Positions 1-8,167 of a DNA stretch of 64,000 nt are shown piece by piece; position 1 is the stretch's first letter; each line of letters begins with the position of its first letter. A model generated the notes under the pieces. That model ran no database searches. It was not told the origin of the DNA and worked only from the letters and a program-made list of their open reading frames with translations. The stretch spans positions 1,364,001 through 1,428,000 of the forward strand of contig NZ_CP186274.1 in NCBI RefSeq assembly GCF_049331405.1. The letters are read 5' to 3'. The stretch is from PoT sp049331405 (GTDB taxonomy: Bacteria > Planctomycetota > Planctomycetia > Isosphaerales > Isosphaeraceae). Position numbers and translations under genes: made by a program.

Positions 1-370
1 AGACGGGGACGATGTTCGGGTGGTCGAGGTTCGCGACCGCCTCGGCCTCGGTCCGGAACCGGAGGTTGTCGGAGTCCGACGCGTGCGGCCCGGCCAGGGT
101 CATCTTGAGCGCGACGACCCGGTTCAAGCGGCGCTGGCGGGCCTTGTAGACGACCCCCATCCCGCCCCGGGCGATCTCGTTGATGAGGTCGTAGTCCCCC
201 ACCTGGCGGATCTCGGGGTCGATGTCCTCGCAGGGGACCTGGCCGATGGTGATGGTCGCCTCTTCGGAGCCGCCGAGCTGCATCGTCACCTGCGCATCGG
301 CCTCGGTGCGCAGGGTGGTCTGCTGGGCGAGGTCGTCCTCGGGCTGGCTCTGGCCTTCTCGATCGCTCAA
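1..370 (-). CDS. Serine/threonine protein kinase, N-terminal part (cut by window edge)
   Basis: About 123 residues are visible. After an acidic, Gln/Thr-rich N-terminal stretch of about 50 residues the frame reads VGDYDLINEIARGGMGVVYK, a protein-kinase glycine-rich loop around residue 69, then VVALKM with the ATP-binding lysine near residue 89, and HPNIVPV at the window edge. This is the start of a PknB-type Hanks kinase; the catalytic loop lies outside. The start is set by the sequence: an in-frame TGA sits at 374-376, so the first possible codon is TTG at 370-368, preceded by GGGAG about 8 bases upstream. Planctomycete kinases of this type often continue into a membrane segment and WD40 or TPR sensor repeats, but nothing here shows that. 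Confidence 0.85.
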   Translation of the reverse strand, partial: MSDREGQSQPEDDLAQQTTLRTEADAQVTMQLGGSEEATITIGQVPCEDIDPEIRQVGDYDLINEIARGGMGVVYKARQRRLNRVVALKMTLAGPHASDSDNLRFRTEAEAVANLDHPNIVPV

Positions 371-1055
371 GAATCACTCCCGTTCATTCGCCGCTGCGGA
401 CCTCGAGATCGCCCCCGGGGTCGTCGTCGCCGAGGGCGGGCGCTTCGCCGGCAGATTCGCCTCAATCGGGACGGAGGACGCGGGTTGCGACGTCGGTCTC
501 CGGGTCAGGGTCGGGCGGTCGAACGGGGGGAGGCGACCCGCCGCTTGGCGAGTCGCTTGGCCGACCCAACCTAACAATTCGGCGACAATCGCGGCCGATC
601 GGTCGCCCGTCGTCGCCGATCGGGGCCGGATCTTCGAGGAATCGGAGGGCAAGGGGGAGAGCCAAGCCAACATCCGATCGCGCCGACGGCCCGACCCCGG
701 AGGATCGGACGACCAGTCGCTGCACCATCGCACTCGCTTTCTATTCGTTTCCAATCGCGGATTGGTTTCACGGGACGACCGCGCGATTCGCTCACATTAT
801 CGGCGGAAGCACCTCCGGAGATATCCTACTTTAACTCGACGCTCCAGATTTGCCCAGCGTGGCGGGGCGCCCTGGTGTGCGCACAGTATTGGAATGGAGG
901 GCCTCGGGATCGTGTCCCGACTCCTCGGGTCGGGGGAGGCCAGGTCGGCCGCCAAGATTGTGGTAGGACGTTTCTCGAACGGGGATTGCGCTCGCTTCGT
1001 AATAGGAGTGGGGAGGGGACGCTTCATTCGATGGAGCCATCTGGAGATGCCGACG
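371..1055. other. Intergenic region between divergent kinase and Rieske genes
   Basis: No supported gene. Open frames crossing it are Arg/Pro-rich readings without family resemblance. The part from about 780 to 860 is less G+C-rich and may hold promoters for the two divergent genes, but no clear -35/-10 pair was identified. Confidence 0.5.
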
Positions 1056-2180
1056 ATGTCCACGAAGACGAGGATCGGCCTACCCGCGGGGGCCTCGACC
1101 CTGCCCGCGTGCTACTACAATGACCCCGACCTGTTCCGCAGGGAGTATGAGCGCTTCTTCTTCGGGATGTGGATCTACGCGGGGCGCGAGGAACAGGTGG
1201 AGTCCCCCGGCTCGTACCTGATCCGCGAGGTCGGCCCCGAGTCGATCATGATCGCCCGGGGGGAAGACGGGCGGCTCCGGGCCTTCTACAATGTCTGCCG
1301 CCACCGGGGGACCCGGATCTGCGAGGGGGAGGGGGGCAAGCTCGAAGGGCACAGCTTCCAGTGCCCCTATCACGCCTGGACTTATGACCTGCAAGGCCGG
1401 CTCATCGGCGCCCCGCACATGGACGTCGTCGAGGGGTTCCGCAAGGATGATTACCCACTCAAACCCGTCGGCCTGGCGACCTGGGACGGCCACATCTTCG
1501 TCAACCTGTCCGCGGCCCCGAGACCCTTCGAGGATCAGGTCGGCGGCCTGGTCGAGAAGTTCAAGCCCTGGGGGATGCAAGACCTTCGCCTCGGGCACCG
1601 GGTCGTCTACGACGTGAAGGCGAACTGGAAGCTGCTGATCCAGAATTACTCCGAGTGCCTGCACTGCCCGATCATCCACCCGGCCTTCCAGAAGCTCTCG
1701 CACTACCTCGACGGCGACAGCGAGCCCACGCACTGGGGCTATCTCGGCGGCAAGAACGACCTGAGGCCGGGGGTCGCGACGATCTCGAAAGACGGCCACC
1801 AGAGCCGGGACTACCTGCCGGGGCTCAAGGGGGCCGACCTCCGCCGGGTCTACTTCTACGCCGTGCTGCCGAACCTGCTCCTCACCCTGCTCCCCGACTA
1901 CATGGTGACGTACACCCTCTGGCCCAAGGCCGTCGACCGGACCCAGGTCGTCTGCGAGTGGCACTTCCATCGCAAGGAGGTCGCCCAGCCCGGCTTCGGG
2001 GCCGGCGACGCCTTCGAGATCTGGGAGGTCACGAACCGGCAGGACTGGCACGTCACGGAGCTGACCCAGCTCGGCGTCAATTCCCGCTCCTACACCCCCG
2101 GCCCTTACTCCGACCGCGAGGATTTGCTCGCCGCCTTCGACCGCCTCGTGCTGGAGGAATACAAGCGGAACGGGTCCTGA
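1056..2180 (+). CDS. Rieske [2Fe-2S] aromatic-ring-hydroxylating oxygenase, alpha subunit
   Basis: This 374-residue protein has the two-domain oxygenase layout. The N-terminal Rieske domain carries CRH (C81, H83) and CPYHAWTYD (C103, H106), which ligate the [2Fe-2S] cluster. The C-terminal catalytic domain has NYSECLHCPIIHP (about residues 197-209), the mononuclear iron site of the family. Such enzymes take electrons from a separate reductase and hydroxylate or demethylate small organic substrates; no reductase or ferredoxin lies next to it, so the partner must be elsewhere. The substrate cannot be read from sequence. The open frame runs far upstream, but similarity starts near 1047. ATG 1056 is preferred over ATG 1047 because GGAG (1043-1046) is 9 bases from the former and abuts the latter. 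It converges with the DUF1501 gene, 13 bases away. Confidence 0.9.
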   Translation: MSTKTRIGLPAGASTLPACYYNDPDLFRREYERFFFGMWIYAGREEQVESPGSYLIREVGPESIMIARGEDGRLRAFYNVCRHRGTRICEGEGGKLEGHSFQCPYHAWTYDLQGRLIGAPHMDVVEGFRKDDYPLKPVGLATWDGHIFVNLSAAPRPFEDQVGGLVEKFKPWGMQDLRLGHRVVYDVKANWKLLIQNYSECLHCPIIHPAFQKLSHYLDGDSEPTHWGYLGGKNDLRPGVATISKDGHQSRDYLPGLKGADLRRVYFYAVLPNLLLTLLPDYMVTYTLWPKAVDRTQVVCEWHFHRKEVAQPGFGAGDAFEIWEVTNRQDWHVTELTQLGVNSRSYTPGPYSDREDLLAAFDRLVLEEYKRNGS

Positions 2181-2193
2181 CGTCTTCACGCGA

Positions 2194-3648
2194 TCATGCG
2201 AGGATGCTCTTGACGACGTTGCCGTGGACGTCGGTCAGGCGGAAGTAACGCCCCTGGAACTTGTACGTCAGCTTCTCGTGGTCGATGCCGAGGAGGTGCA
2301 GGATCGTGGCCTGGACGTCGTGGACGTGCACGGGGTCCTCGACGACGTTGTAGCCGAATTCGTCGGTGGCCCCGACGGTCACGCCCGGCCTGACACCGCC
2401 GCCGGCCATCCACATCGTGAAGCAGCGAGGGTGGTGGTCGCGGCCGTAGTCGGTCGGCGTGAGCTTCCCTTGCGAGTAATTCGTGCGGCCGAACTCGCCC
2501 CCCCAGACCACGAGGGTCTCGTCGAGCATCCCGCGCTGCTTGAGGTCGGTCAGGAGCGCGTAGCAGGCGCGGTCGACGTCCTGGGTCTGCCGCCTGATGC
2601 CGTTGGGCAGGCCGCCGTGATGGTCCCAGCCGGGGTGGTAGAGCTGGATGAAGCGGACATCGCGCTCGGCCAGGCGCCTGGCCAGCAGGCAGTTCGCGGC
2701 GAAGGTCCCCGGCTTGCGGGCGTCGGGGCCGTAGAGGTCGAAGACGGCCTCCGACTCCTTGCCCAGGTCCATCACGTCGGGGACGCTCGTCTGCATCCGG
2801 TACGCCATCTCGTACTGCGCAACCCTCGCGTTGATCTCGGGGTCGCCGAGATCCTGATACTGGATCGCGTGCAGCTCGGCGAGGCGGTCGAGCATCTTGC
2901 GGCGGCTCGCCGCGCTGATGCCTTCGGGGTTGTCGAGGTAGAGCACCGGGTCCTTGCCGCTGCGGAACTGGACCCCCTGGTGGATGCTCGGCAGGAACCC
3001 GTTGCCCCAGAGGCGTGCATAGAGCGGCTGGTCGATCCGGTCCTTGGAGATCAGGACGACGAAGGCCGGCAGATTCTCATTCGCCCCGCCGAGCCCGTAG
3101 CTGAGCCAGGCCCCCATGCTCGGCCTGCCGGCGAGCTGCGAGCCGGTCTGGAAGAAGGTGATGGCCGGGTCGTGGTTGATCGCCTCGGTATAGAGCGACT
3201 TCACGAAGCAGAGCTCGTCGGCGACCTTCGACGTCCAGGGGAGCAGCTCGCTCAGCCAGGCCCCCGAGTTTCCATGCTGAGCGAACTTGAACGCCGAGCC
3301 GGCCAGGGGCAAGGTCGCCTGGTTGGCCGACATCCCCGTGAGCCGCTGCCCCATCCGCACGCTGGCGGGGAGGTCCTGGCCGTTCATCCGGTTCAGGGTC
3401 GGCTTGTGGTCGAAGAGGTCGAGCTGCGACGGCCCCCCGCTCATGAACAGCGAGATGATCCGCTTGGCCTTGGGCGGGACGTGGGGCGCCGGGAGAATCC
3501 CCTTGAACGCGCCCGCCTCGGGGCTCGCGGCCCGGGCCCCGTTCTCCCCCGTCAGCAGGGTGGAGAGCGCGGCGCCCCCCAGGCCGAAGCCGAACCTGCC
3601 GAAGAAATCGCGGCGGTTCATCGCGAAGTTGATGTGCTCGCAATTCAT
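2194..3648 (-). CDS. DUF1501 family protein (Tat-exported, sulfatase-like fold)
   Basis: A 484-residue protein beginning with a twin-arginine signal, MNRRDFFGRFGFGLGGAALS (internal Met near residue 10), followed by the DUF1501 hallmarks: SGGPSQLDLFDHKP, a long central region and the C-terminal VVWGGEFGRT and GRDHHPRCFTMWMAGGG motifs. DUF1501 proteins resemble alkaline phosphatase/sulfatase enzymes but their reaction is unknown. The gene lies 38 bases downstream of the PSCyt1/DUF1549/DUF1553 gene on the same strand, the standard planctomycete pairing, so both are probably co-transcribed and act together outside the cytoplasm, perhaps in polysaccharide processing (inference). Confidence 0.93.
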   Translation of the reverse strand: MNCEHINFAMNRRDFFGRFGFGLGGAALSTLLTGENGARAASPEAGAFKGILPAPHVPPKAKRIISLFMSGGPSQLDLFDHKPTLNRMNGQDLPASVRMGQRLTGMSANQATLPLAGSAFKFAQHGNSGAWLSELLPWTSKVADELCFVKSLYTEAINHDPAITFFQTGSQLAGRPSMGAWLSYGLGGANENLPAFVVLISKDRIDQPLYARLWGNGFLPSIHQGVQFRSGKDPVLYLDNPEGISAASRRKMLDRLAELHAIQYQDLGDPEINARVAQYEMAYRMQTSVPDVMDLGKESEAVFDLYGPDARKPGTFAANCLLARRLAERDVRFIQLYHPGWDHHGGLPNGIRRQTQDVDRACYALLTDLKQRGMLDETLVVWGGEFGRTNYSQGKLTPTDYGRDHHPRCFTMWMAGGGVRPGVTVGATDEFGYNVVEDPVHVHDVQATILHLLGIDHEKLTYKFQGRYFRLTDVHGNVVKSILA

Positions 3649-3686
3649 CGTGGCCTCTCCCTCTGGTCGCTTCGGCTTGGTTCGGA

Positions 3687-6600
3687 TCAGCGGCGGAGGA
3701 CCGCCTCGTCGTGGTTCAGGATCGCCTCGGCGAGGACCGTCCCCGCGGCCAGCTCAACCGGGTCAAGCCCCGCGTCGTTCCGCGAGTCCCCCTGGGCCAG
3801 CAGCTTGGCGACGGCCGCCGAGTCGGAGGCGAAGAGGGCCCGCTGGTCGGCCAGGAGTTCCGTCAGGATGGTGATTTCCCCGGCCGTCGGCTTGCGGCTC
3901 GTGAGCAGGCGGAAGAGCCAGGCGACCTTCGAGGCGTCGTCGGCTCCCCCTTCCTTGAGCATCCGCTGGCTGAGGAACCGGGAGGCCTCGACGATCTGCA
4001 CGTCGTTCAGGAGCGCGAGGGCCTGGAGCGGCGTGCTGGTGCTCTGCCGCTTGGCGACGCAGACGTTGCGCTCGGCGGCGTCGAAGGCGATCATCGCCGG
4101 GTGCGGGACCGTCCGCTTCCAGAAGGTGTAGAGGCTCCGCCGGTAGAGGTCGGGCCCCTTCGACTGGTCGTAGCGGACCGCACCCATCGCGACTTCCCAG
4201 AGCCCTTCCGGCTGATACGGTTTCACTGCGGGGCCCCCCTTGGTGTCGACCAGCAGGCCGCTCGAGGCGAGGGCCTGGTCGCGGAGCATCTCGGCCGTCA
4301 GCCGACGCGCGGGGCCTCGCGCCAGCAGGACATTGCCGGGATCCTTGGCCAGCAACTCCGGCGACGCGTGCGAGGCCTGCCGGTACGTGGCCGAGTTCGC
4401 CATCAGGGTGAGCAAATGCTTCACATCCCAGCCCGACCTGATGAACTCTCGCGTGAGCCAGTCGAGCAATTCCGGATGCGTCGGCTGGGCCCCCTGGTTG
4501 CCGAAGTTGTCGCTGGTCTCGACGATCCCCTTGCCGAACATCATCTGCCAGAGCCGATTCACCGTGACCCTGGCCGTGAGCGGGTGGTCGGGGTCGAGCA
4601 GCCAGCGCGCCAGCCCGAGCCGGTTCTTCGGCAGGTCGGCCGGGAAGGGGGGGAGCGACGAGGGAGTATCCGCCGTCACCGGGTCGCCGGGGGCGTCGTA
4701 AGCCCCTCGCTTGAGGATGAACGCCGGCTTGGGCCTGGGCAGCTCTTTCATGACCATCGCCTCGGCGATCGGGTTCACGAGCTGGCTCTGCTCCTTACGC
4801 AGGGCGTGCAGTTCGTCCGTCGCCTTGCGGGTCAGCGGGTCGACGTTCGACTCGTAGTAGGCGAGCAGCCCCGCGCGTTGGGCGGGCGAGAGCCGATCGG
4901 CGGCGGTCTGCCAGGCCTCGGCAAGATCAGGCTTGCCGGCGAGTGAGGCGGCCTCGAGCGGGGTCAAGGCTCGGCTGAAGAGGCGGAACTCGTCGAACTT
5001 ACCCCCCTTGAACCCGGAGTCGCGGAACCGGAAGCCGAGGGCCAGGTCGGGCTCTCCGCCGTCGTAGGTGATGTCCTTGTAGAGGCCGTTCCTGATGATC
5101 TCCAGCTCAGCCGGCTTGCCGTCGAGGTAGATCTTGATCCCATCGGCGCGACTCGAGCCGTCATACGTCAACGCGACGTGGGCCCAGGCCCCGACGGGGA
5201 TCTCTCCCTTGGTGACGACTTTCAGCGAGTTCCCCGGCCACATGTAATGGAGCCCGAACGCGACCCGCCCTTCTTCGAGCAGGACCTCATAGCCGCGGCT
5301 GCCGGCGTCGATGGGGGCCCGACTGTGGTGGAGGATCACGGCTCGGGGAGACTTCGCCGGAGCCTCGACCCAGAAGCTGATCGAGAATGGGTCGACCCTC
5401 GAGAAATGGCCGACGCCCGGGAAGTTGAACCCGTCCTCGCCATCGAGCTGCACGGCCTGGCCGAGCTTGCCGGGGACGAGCGTCGGCCCCTCGACGCTCT
5501 GCGCGGGCTTCTTGGGGTCGACGGAGTTGGCCGCCTTGCCCTCGGGCATGGCGTCGAAGTCGTAGGCGGCCGCGAGGCCGGGGAGGCCCGGCTGGCCGGT
5601 CCTGGAGCCGAGCCATTCGTCGAAGGCGTCGCTCGCCGTGCCCTTGAGGCTCCCGACCTCGGCTTCCTTGGCGACGATCCGCCGACGTAGGTCTTCGAGC
5701 TTCGCGTCGGTGGCCGCGTCGGAGAGGAGCATCGCCGGCACGGGCATCGCGGAGGTGTAATAGGAGGTCTGCCCCGACTCGTCGACGTTCTGGAAGAAGG
5801 AGAAGAGCGAGTAATAGTCGCGCTGGGTGATCGGGTCATACTTGTGGTCGTGGCACCGCGAGCATTCGAGGGTCAGCCCGAGGAAGGCCGTCCCCATCGT
5901 GTTCACGCGGTCGACGACGTAGGCGACGCGATACTCCTCCTCGACGATGCCCCCTTCTTCATTCTGCATGTGCAGCCGGTTGAAGGCCGTCGCGAGCCTC
6001 TGGTCCTTCGAGGCCTTCGGCAGCAAATCCCCCGCGAGCTGCCAGGTGATGAACTGGTCGAACGGCAGATTCTGGTTGAAGGCCTTGATCACCCAGTCTC
6101 GCCAGGGCCACATCGGTCGATACCGATCCGACTGGAACCCGTGCGTATCCGCATACCTCGCCACGTCGAGCCACTCGCTGGCCACGCGCTCGCCATATCG
6201 CGGCGAGTCGAGCAGCCTTCCGATCAGCTTCTGATACGCATCCGGGGCTGCGTCATTGAGGAAGGCATCGATCTCGGCGGGCGTCGGCGGCAGCCCGGTC
6301 AGATCGAGTGTCAGCCTGCGAATCAACCGTTCTTTCGTCGCCTCGGGCGTGGGCGAGAGCTCCTCCCGCTCGAGCTTCGCGAGGACGAACTGGTCGATCG
6401 GGTTCCGCGACCAGCCTTGCAACTCCGGCTTCTTGGCGACGGGCGGCACCGGGTTCGACGGCGTCTCGAACGCCCAGTGCTTCCCCCACTTCGCCCCCTG
6501 GTCGACCCACTTCTTGAGGGTCGCCATCTGCTCCTTCGTCAGCGACCGGTTCGAATCCGGCGGGGGCATCTTCTCCTCCGCATCCTCGCTGAGCACCCGC

Positions 6601-6911
6601 AGCACGAGTTCGCTCTCGTCGCTCTTCCCCGGCACGATGATCGGGTCTTCGGTTCGGAAGGCCCCTTCCTGGGTATCCAGCCTGAGCTTCGCCTTGCGGG
6701 CCTTCGGATCGGGCCCGTGGCAGTGGAAGCACTTATCCGACAGGATCGGCAGCACATCCCGCCCGAAGTTGACCGCGTCGTCCCCCTTCGCGGTGCTGGT
6801 TTGTGCCTCAAACCCGAGGGCCAAGCAGGCGACAATCAAGCCCAGCACGCGTCGGCCTCTCGGCCGTCGAGCGTGCCCCATTCGGGATACCGAGTCCGGT
6901 TGCCGTGACAT
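3687..6911 (-). CDS. PSCyt1-DUF1549-LamG-DUF1553 secreted cytochrome-like protein
   Basis: A 1074-residue protein with domains in this order: N-terminal hydrophobic export segment (about residues 21-36); planctomycete cytochrome C domain PSCyt1 with the haem motif CFHCH (61-65) in DVLPILSDKCFHCHGPDP; DUF1549/PSCyt2 (about 160-370, including LTGLPPTPAEIDAFL and LECSRCHDHKYDPI, a second CxxCH); a concanavalin/LamG-like domain (about 465-650, with FWVEAPAKS and IKIYLDGKPAELEI); and DUF1553/PSD1 (about 780-1050, with NRLWQMMFGKGIVETSDNFG). It heads the operon with the DUF1501 gene. The two haem sites suggest electron transfer and the LamG-like insert suggests glycan binding; the reaction is unproven. 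The ATG at 6911 lacks a clear ribosome site; ATG 6881 is an alternative that keeps the signal segment. Confidence 0.92.
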   Translation of the reverse strand: MSRQPDSVSRMGHARRPRGRRVLGLIVACLALGFEAQTSTAKGDDAVNFGRDVLPILSDKCFHCHGPDPKARKAKLRLDTQEGAFRTEDPIIVPGKSDESELVLRVLSEDAEEKMPPPDSNRSLTKEQMATLKKWVDQGAKWGKHWAFETPSNPVPPVAKKPELQGWSRNPIDQFVLAKLEREELSPTPEATKERLIRRLTLDLTGLPPTPAEIDAFLNDAAPDAYQKLIGRLLDSPRYGERVASEWLDVARYADTHGFQSDRYRPMWPWRDWVIKAFNQNLPFDQFITWQLAGDLLPKASKDQRLATAFNRLHMQNEEGGIVEEEYRVAYVVDRVNTMGTAFLGLTLECSRCHDHKYDPITQRDYYSLFSFFQNVDESGQTSYYTSAMPVPAMLLSDAATDAKLEDLRRRIVAKEAEVGSLKGTASDAFDEWLGSRTGQPGLPGLAAAYDFDAMPEGKAANSVDPKKPAQSVEGPTLVPGKLGQAVQLDGEDGFNFPGVGHFSRVDPFSISFWVEAPAKSPRAVILHHSRAPIDAGSRGYEVLLEEGRVAFGLHYMWPGNSLKVVTKGEIPVGAWAHVALTYDGSSRADGIKIYLDGKPAELEIIRNGLYKDITYDGGEPDLALGFRFRDSGFKGGKFDEFRLFSRALTPLEAASLAGKPDLAEAWQTAADRLSPAQRAGLLAYYESNVDPLTRKATDELHALRKEQSQLVNPIAEAMVMKELPRPKPAFILKRGAYDAPGDPVTADTPSSLPPFPADLPKNRLGLARWLLDPDHPLTARVTVNRLWQMMFGKGIVETSDNFGNQGAQPTHPELLDWLTREFIRSGWDVKHLLTLMANSATYRQASHASPELLAKDPGNVLLARGPARRLTAEMLRDQALASSGLLVDTKGGPAVKPYQPEGLWEVAMGAVRYDQSKGPDLYRRSLYTFWKRTVPHPAMIAFDAAERNVCVAKRQSTSTPLQALALLNDVQIVEASRFLSQRMLKEGGADDASKVAWLFRLLTSRKPTAGEITILTELLADQRALFASDSAAVAKLLAQGDSRNDAGLDPVELAAGTVLAEAILNHDEAVLRR

Positions 6912-7319
6912 ATCTTCGTACCGCTCGGGGTTTTGGAGGCGGGATCGACCAACTTTGGTGGGAGCTTTGTTGGATTATCGCCTCCCGGCTTCCAAGCTGG
7001 CAAGGGTGGATCGTCCTGATCGGTATCGCCTAATTCAGACAAAAATATGCTTGGCGGCCCTGTCGCAAAATTCTAAAGCTTGAATTGTAGTGGTGCACCT
7101 GACGAATTGTTTCCTAATTGACAGAGAAGAGCTGCTTTCTGACTGATACTGCTCAATCAGAATTAGATCTGGACAAAAGGCCAAGTGGACTAAAGAATAG
7201 AAAAGCTGTAACTCAGGAGTTTTTTTTGGAAGGAACCTTGGGGCGAATGTTTATTCTCCATGTTCTTGAAGCTTGGTTCAAAATCCACAAGTTCAGCAGA
7301 AAGGATTTAATAAAATAAA
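6912..7319. other. AT-rich leader of an inserted segment; short doubtful frame inside
   Basis: Base composition drops sharply after about 7020. A 66-codon frame (7118-7318) ends one base before the metallopeptidase gene, but it starts with TTG, has no ribosome site, contains a run of nine T (7219-7227 region) and resembles nothing known, so it is not called as a gene. Two copies of GAATTGT (7082-7088, 7104-7110) flank the small palindrome GGTGCACC (7092-7099). Confidence 0.4.
6954..6974. repeat. Copy 1 of a 21-base element shared with 10127-10147
   Basis: The plus strand reads TTTGGTGGGAGC then TTTGTTGGA. It matches 10127-10147 at 18 of 21 positions, and each copy holds two TTTGkTGG-like half sites 11-12 bases apart. 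It sits 43 bases upstream of the start of the PSCyt1/DUF1549 gene. A regulator-binding role is inferred only. Confidence 0.35.
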
Positions 7320-8048
7320 ATGTACAAATCAAATGAAGAAAAGCGAGCTCGAGAGAATCTGGAACGAGCCGAGAAACAGATGAATAAATGCTTGGCTAAA
7401 TTTCCCGTTGAATTTGATGATTATTTGTCGGTTTATAATCGCATTGTCGAATCAGAACAGAAGCGACATCCTTCGGTGAAAAATGTTCACGTGATCGATG
7501 GTTCAGAGCCCAGCGGAGATCAGGAAATTATTGACCACATTGGATTTGCTGGGTACGAGGTACAGTTCTGGAACACCTCTGATACCCTCGCTTACCCAAA
7601 AGCCAATCAATCGCCAAACGGTGGTTTTGTTAAGGTCGCGAAGTTGCCTAGTGACAAGAAGATCTGGACTTTCGTGTTCGTGCGTTGCGACGATTGTGAG
7701 GGTTTGATTCGATATTGTACTCTGCTTAGCGTCCTGCTTCACGAAATGGGACATGTGGATGATGTTGAAAAAGCGAGAAATTTGCGATTCGACAAGACTG
7801 TAGACTTAGTTGCAGCTGAAGTTTACGCGAATAGATATGCGTTTAGGAGAATGGTTAAGGAGAAGCTTAGGTTTCCTTTGGGTCTCCTCATGGGAAGTAT
7901 TTTGAAGGATTCTCGAGAACAACCTAAAGATAGCATAAGCCGCATCGTTGGGGAGGTGATCGTTTCTTCGGGAGAGTTTAGACAGTTAAGAGATTTTGTC
8001 GGTGATTTGGTTGATGTTGAGTTTATTGCAGGAGAATCATCAATTTAA
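7320..8048 (+). CDS. Hypothetical HEMGH zinc metallopeptidase-like protein (ImmA/IrrE-like), AT-rich
   Basis: A 242-residue soluble protein with no signal peptide. Residues 141-145 are HEMGH within LLSVLLHEMGHVDD, the zinc-binding and catalytic helix of gluzincin metallopeptidases. AAEVYANRYAFRRM follows 22 residues later with E167 placed as a third zinc ligand, which resembles the EEEANxFA helix of ImmA/IrrE (COG2856) proteins. In that family the peptidase inactivates a repressor in phage, mobile-element or stress circuits; no XRE-type repressor is adjacent here. The N-terminal 120 residues are not recognised. G+C over 7321-7500 is 71 of 180 bases by hand count (about 39%), far below neighbouring genes, so recent horizontal acquisition is likely. 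The start ATG has only a weak, distant AGG. Confidence 0.7.
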   Translation: MYKSNEEKRARENLERAEKQMNKCLAKFPVEFDDYLSVYNRIVESEQKRHPSVKNVHVIDGSEPSGDQEIIDHIGFAGYEVQFWNTSDTLAYPKANQSPNGGFVKVAKLPSDKKIWTFVFVRCDDCEGLIRYCTLLSVLLHEMGHVDDVEKARNLRFDKTVDLVAAEVYANRYAFRRMVKEKLRFPLGLLMGSILKDSREQPKDSISRIVGEVIVSSGEFRQLRDFVGDLVDVEFIAGESSI

Positions 8049-8167
8049 TAAATCAAAATAGCTGTTGTCGATTTGGTTTTCTGGTGGTGTTGAGTTGCCT
8101 CAAATAGAGGTGTTCAGTTCGATCGCGATGAGTGTGTTCTGGATCCGAATCGAGGTTGTGAGACCGA

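Noticed and set aside
7118..7318. Small 66-codon frame before the metallopeptidase gene
   Set aside because: TTG start without a ribosome site, a run of nine T inside, and no recognisable content. Tempting as an antitoxin partner but unsupported.
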